NCBI GenBank assembly: GCA_012800475.1
Contig: JAAZJF010000308.1
Location: forward strand, 1-7,854
From: Gammaproteobacteria bacterium
GTDB taxonomy: Bacteria; Pseudomonadota; Gammaproteobacteria; Pseudomonadales; Pseudomonadaceae
Direction of reading: 5' to 3'
Length of the DNA stretch: 7,854 nucleotides
Shown here: positions 6,518 through 7,854 of the stretch, one piece after another
Layout: the number at the start of each line of letters is the position of its first letter
How positions within the stretch are numbered: the stretch's first letter is position 1
Made by a program: the position numbers and the translations under genes
Notes under the pieces: generated by a model
Databases searched by the model: none
The model's input: the letters and a program-made list of their open reading frames with translations, nothing else
What the model was told of the DNA's origin: nothing

Positions 6518-7660
6518 TTGAAACGATACAAGTATATGGCTGTGTTGGCCTTAGCACTGGTTGTGGTCGGCTGTAGCAGCGCCAGTAAAAAAGAATTAAA
6601 GCCACAAGCGTTAGAGAAAATTAACGCTGAAGTTCAGTTAAAGAAAGAATGGAGTACCTCGATTGGCAAGGGTCAAGGCAAGCTGTGGAATACCTTGACG
6701 CCCGCGGTGGATGGTGATCGTTTGTTTGTGAGTGACATCAATGGCCGTGTTTCTGCCCTTGATCGCTTCACTGGCAAAACTTTGTGGACTCGCAAACTTA
6801 AGCTGGATGTATCCGGTGGCGTGGGCGTGGGTTCAGGCGCAGTGCTGCTGGGGACTCTCAGTGGTGATGTGATTGCTTTAGATGCTGAGACCGGTGCTGA
6901 TCTATGGCGCAGTACAGTCAACAGTGAAGTGTTGGCGGCTCCTGGGACCAATGGTGATGTTGTGGTTGTGCAAACCCAAGATGACCGTTTGATTGCTTTG
7001 GAAGCGTCATCCGGTGCTCAACGCTGGAGCTATGAAAATACGCCAGCAGTCTTAACTTTGCGTGGTACAAGCGCACCCTTAGTGACTGAGTATGTCGTCT
7101 ATGCAGGGTTATCAACCGGTAAAGTGATTGCCGTGGACACCCAGCGTGGCTTGCCTATCTGGGAGCAGCGTGTAGCGGTTGCCAGTGGTCGTACTGAACT
7201 GGAGCGAATGGTTGATATTGATGGCGGTTTATTACTCTCAGGGAATACACTGTACGTCACCAGTTATCAGGGTCGCGTAGCAGGACTCGATGCACAAAGC
7301 GGCCAAGTATTTTGGCAGCGCGATGCGTCCAGTTATGTGGGTGCTGTTGAAGGTTTTGGTAATGCTTATGTCAGCTTAGCTGACGGTGTGATTGAAAGTA
7401 TTGATGAGCGTTCATCCACAGCAATGTGGAGCAACAAGTCATTATTACGTCGCCAATTATCAGCACCTGCGGTGTTTTCAAGTTATATTGCCGTTGGTGA
7501 TCTTGAAGGCTACTTGCATGTGTTGAGTCAAGTGGATGGCCGCTTTGTAGCGCGCACTCGACTGGACAGCAAAGGCTTGCGTGTGCAGCCTTTGGTAGTG
7601 GGCGGCTGGATGTATGTTTATGGTAATGGCGGTAAACTGAGCGCCTTAACCATTAAGTAA
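6518..7660 (+). CDS. bamB: Outer-membrane protein assembly lipoprotein BamB
   Basis: BamB is a lipoprotein of the BAM complex that binds BamA and assists insertion of beta-barrel proteins into the outer membrane. From TTG 6518 it has 380 residues, starts MKRYKYMAVLALALVVVGC, and has its lipidated cysteine at residue 19. The body is an eight-bladed beta-propeller of PQQ-like repeats. The recurring pattern G-x-V-x-A-L-D-x-x-x-G-x-x-x-W is seen as NGRVSALDRFTGKTLW, SGDVIALDAETGADLW, DDRLIALEASSGAQRW, TGKVIAVDTQRGLPIW and QGRVAGLDAQSGQVFW, with degenerate copies beginning DGVIESID, EGYLHVLS and GGKLSALT. The stretch LERMVDIDGGLLLSG is typical of Pseudomonas BamB. The TTG start leaves a one-base gap after yfgM. 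ATG 6509 (383 residues) and GTG 6500 (386) are possible but would lengthen the signal peptide and lack ribosome sites. Function is firm; the start is less so. Confidence 0.95.
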   Translation: MKRYKYMAVLALALVVVGCSSASKKELKPQALEKINAEVQLKKEWSTSIGKGQGKLWNTLTPAVDGDRLFVSDINGRVSALDRFTGKTLWTRKLKLDVSGGVGVGSGAVLLGTLSGDVIALDAETGADLWRSTVNSEVLAAPGTNGDVVVVQTQDDRLIALEASSGAQRWSYENTPAVLTLRGTSAPLVTEYVVYAGLSTGKVIAVDTQRGLPIWEQRVAVASGRTELERMVDIDGGLLLSGNTLYVTSYQGRVAGLDAQSGQVFWQRDASSYVGAVEGFGNAYVSLADGVIESIDERSSTAMWSNKSLLRRQLSAPAVFSSYIAVGDLEGYLHVLSQVDGRFVARTRLDSKGLRVQPLVVGGWMYVYGNGGKLSALTIK

Positions 7661-7662
7661 AC

Positions 7663-7685
7663 TGTTAGATCGTTTTTATCTAACA
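7663..7685 (+). other. AT-rich inverted repeat just after bamB
   Basis: TGTTAGAT (7663-7670) and ATCTAACA (7678-7685) form a perfect 8-bp stem with the loop CGTTTTT. The stem is AT-rich and no T-run follows it, so it is a poor terminator alone. It may stabilise the 3' end of the mRNA or act with the second hairpin. Confidence 0.55.
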
Positions 7686-7693
7686 AAGAGTTT

Positions 7694-7732
7694 AGCCGTT
7701 GTCGTTAGGTCGACAGCGGCTTTTGTATTTTT
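7694..7732 (+). terminator. Intrinsic terminator between bamB and der
   Basis: AGCCGTTGTCG (7694-7704) pairs with CGACAGCGGCT (7711-7721) around the loop TTAGGT, giving eleven pairs including one G-U wobble. The stem runs into TTTTGTATTTTT (7721-7732). This is the form of a Rho-independent terminator and it ends the pilF-bamB block. der would then need its own promoter or readthrough; I see no convincing -35/-10 pair in the remaining bases before it. Confidence 0.8.
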
Positions 7733-7753
7733 GAATTATCGCTGGAGGAGCCA

Positions 7754-7854
7754 ATGGTTCCCGTAATTGCTCTGGTGGGCCGACCGAATGTCGGCAAATC
7801 GACGTTGTTTAACCGCCTGACTAGATCCCGCGATGCGATTGTAGGCGACATTCC
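7754..7854 (+). CDS. der: GTPase Der (EngA), N-terminal part, cut by the window edge
   Basis: Only the first 33 codons are present. They begin MVPVIALVGRPNVGKSTLFN, which contains the first G1/P-loop, GRPNVGKS, at residues 9-16, followed by RLTRSRDAIVGDIP leading into switch I. Der is a double-GTPase-domain protein needed for maturation of the 50S ribosomal subunit. The start and its position right after bamB match the Pseudomonas arrangement. GGAGGAG at 7744-7750 is a strong ribosome site; its GGAGG core ends five bases before the ATG. The second GTPase domain and the KH-like domain are outside the window, so completeness cannot be judged. Confidence 0.95.
   Translation, partial: MVPVIALVGRPNVGKSTLFNRLTRSRDAIVGDI

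Noticed and set aside
7722..7753. A dedicated der promoter after the terminator
   Set aside because: The AT-rich stretch holds TTGTAT and TTATCG but no -35/-10 pair at proper spacing; not enough to report.
1..7854. Undescribed system, mobile element, CRISPR array, RNA gene or phage remnant
   Set aside because: Nearly all bases belong to known housekeeping genes with intact key residues. I saw no tandem arrays, terminal repeats, target duplications or tRNA-like folds, and the two short gaps with structure are explained by hairpins.

Overview
The window is a conserved, single-strand run of housekeeping genes from a gammaproteobacterium. The order ndk, rlmN, pilF, rodZ, ispG, hisS, yfgM, bamB, der is the arrangement known from Pseudomonas, where the isc iron-sulfur cluster genes usually lie just upstream of ndk. 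The BamB and PilF sequences read as Pseudomonas-like. Base composition looks close to balanced by eye (not computed), with many TTA/TTG leucine codons. That is low for a typical GC-rich Pseudomonas and suggests a lower-GC relative, such as the P. caeni/Thiopseudomonas type. This placement is an inference from gene order and remembered sequences, not a search result.

Layout. Positions 1-25 hold a perfect inverted repeat, probably the terminator of the gene to the left; its loop contains a consensus -10 hexamer that could help drive ndk. ndk (61-492) and rlmN (521-1633) follow with a short gap. After a 53-base gap comes a tightly packed block: pilF (1687-2442), rodZ (2442-3428, one-base overlap), ispG (3431-4540), hisS (4557-5861), yfgM (5872-6516) and bamB (6518-7660). 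Gaps inside this block are 1 to 16 bases, so cotranscription and partial translational coupling are likely. Positions 7661-7753 hold two hairpins, the second a good intrinsic terminator. der starts at 7754 and is cut by the window edge.

The genes serve different parts of growth. Ndk balances nucleotide pools. RlmN and HisS serve translation. IspG makes isoprenoid precursors, which feed the undecaprenyl carrier for cell-wall synthesis. RodZ controls cell shape. YfgM and BamB act in secretion and outer-membrane protein assembly, PilF supports assembly of the type IV pilus secretin, and Der is a ribosome-assembly GTPase. RlmN and IspG both carry 4Fe-4S clusters, which fits the expected isc neighbourhood.

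Four genes need start codons chosen with care (pilF 1687, rodZ 2442, hisS GTG 4557, bamB TTG 6518); the longest reading frames would add false N-terminal residues. No mobile element, CRISPR array, RNA gene, pseudogene or frameshift was seen, and I found no undescribed system. The points worth a second look are regulatory: the terminator/-10 overlap before ndk, and the paired hairpins between bamB and der, whose sequences can also pair with each other.
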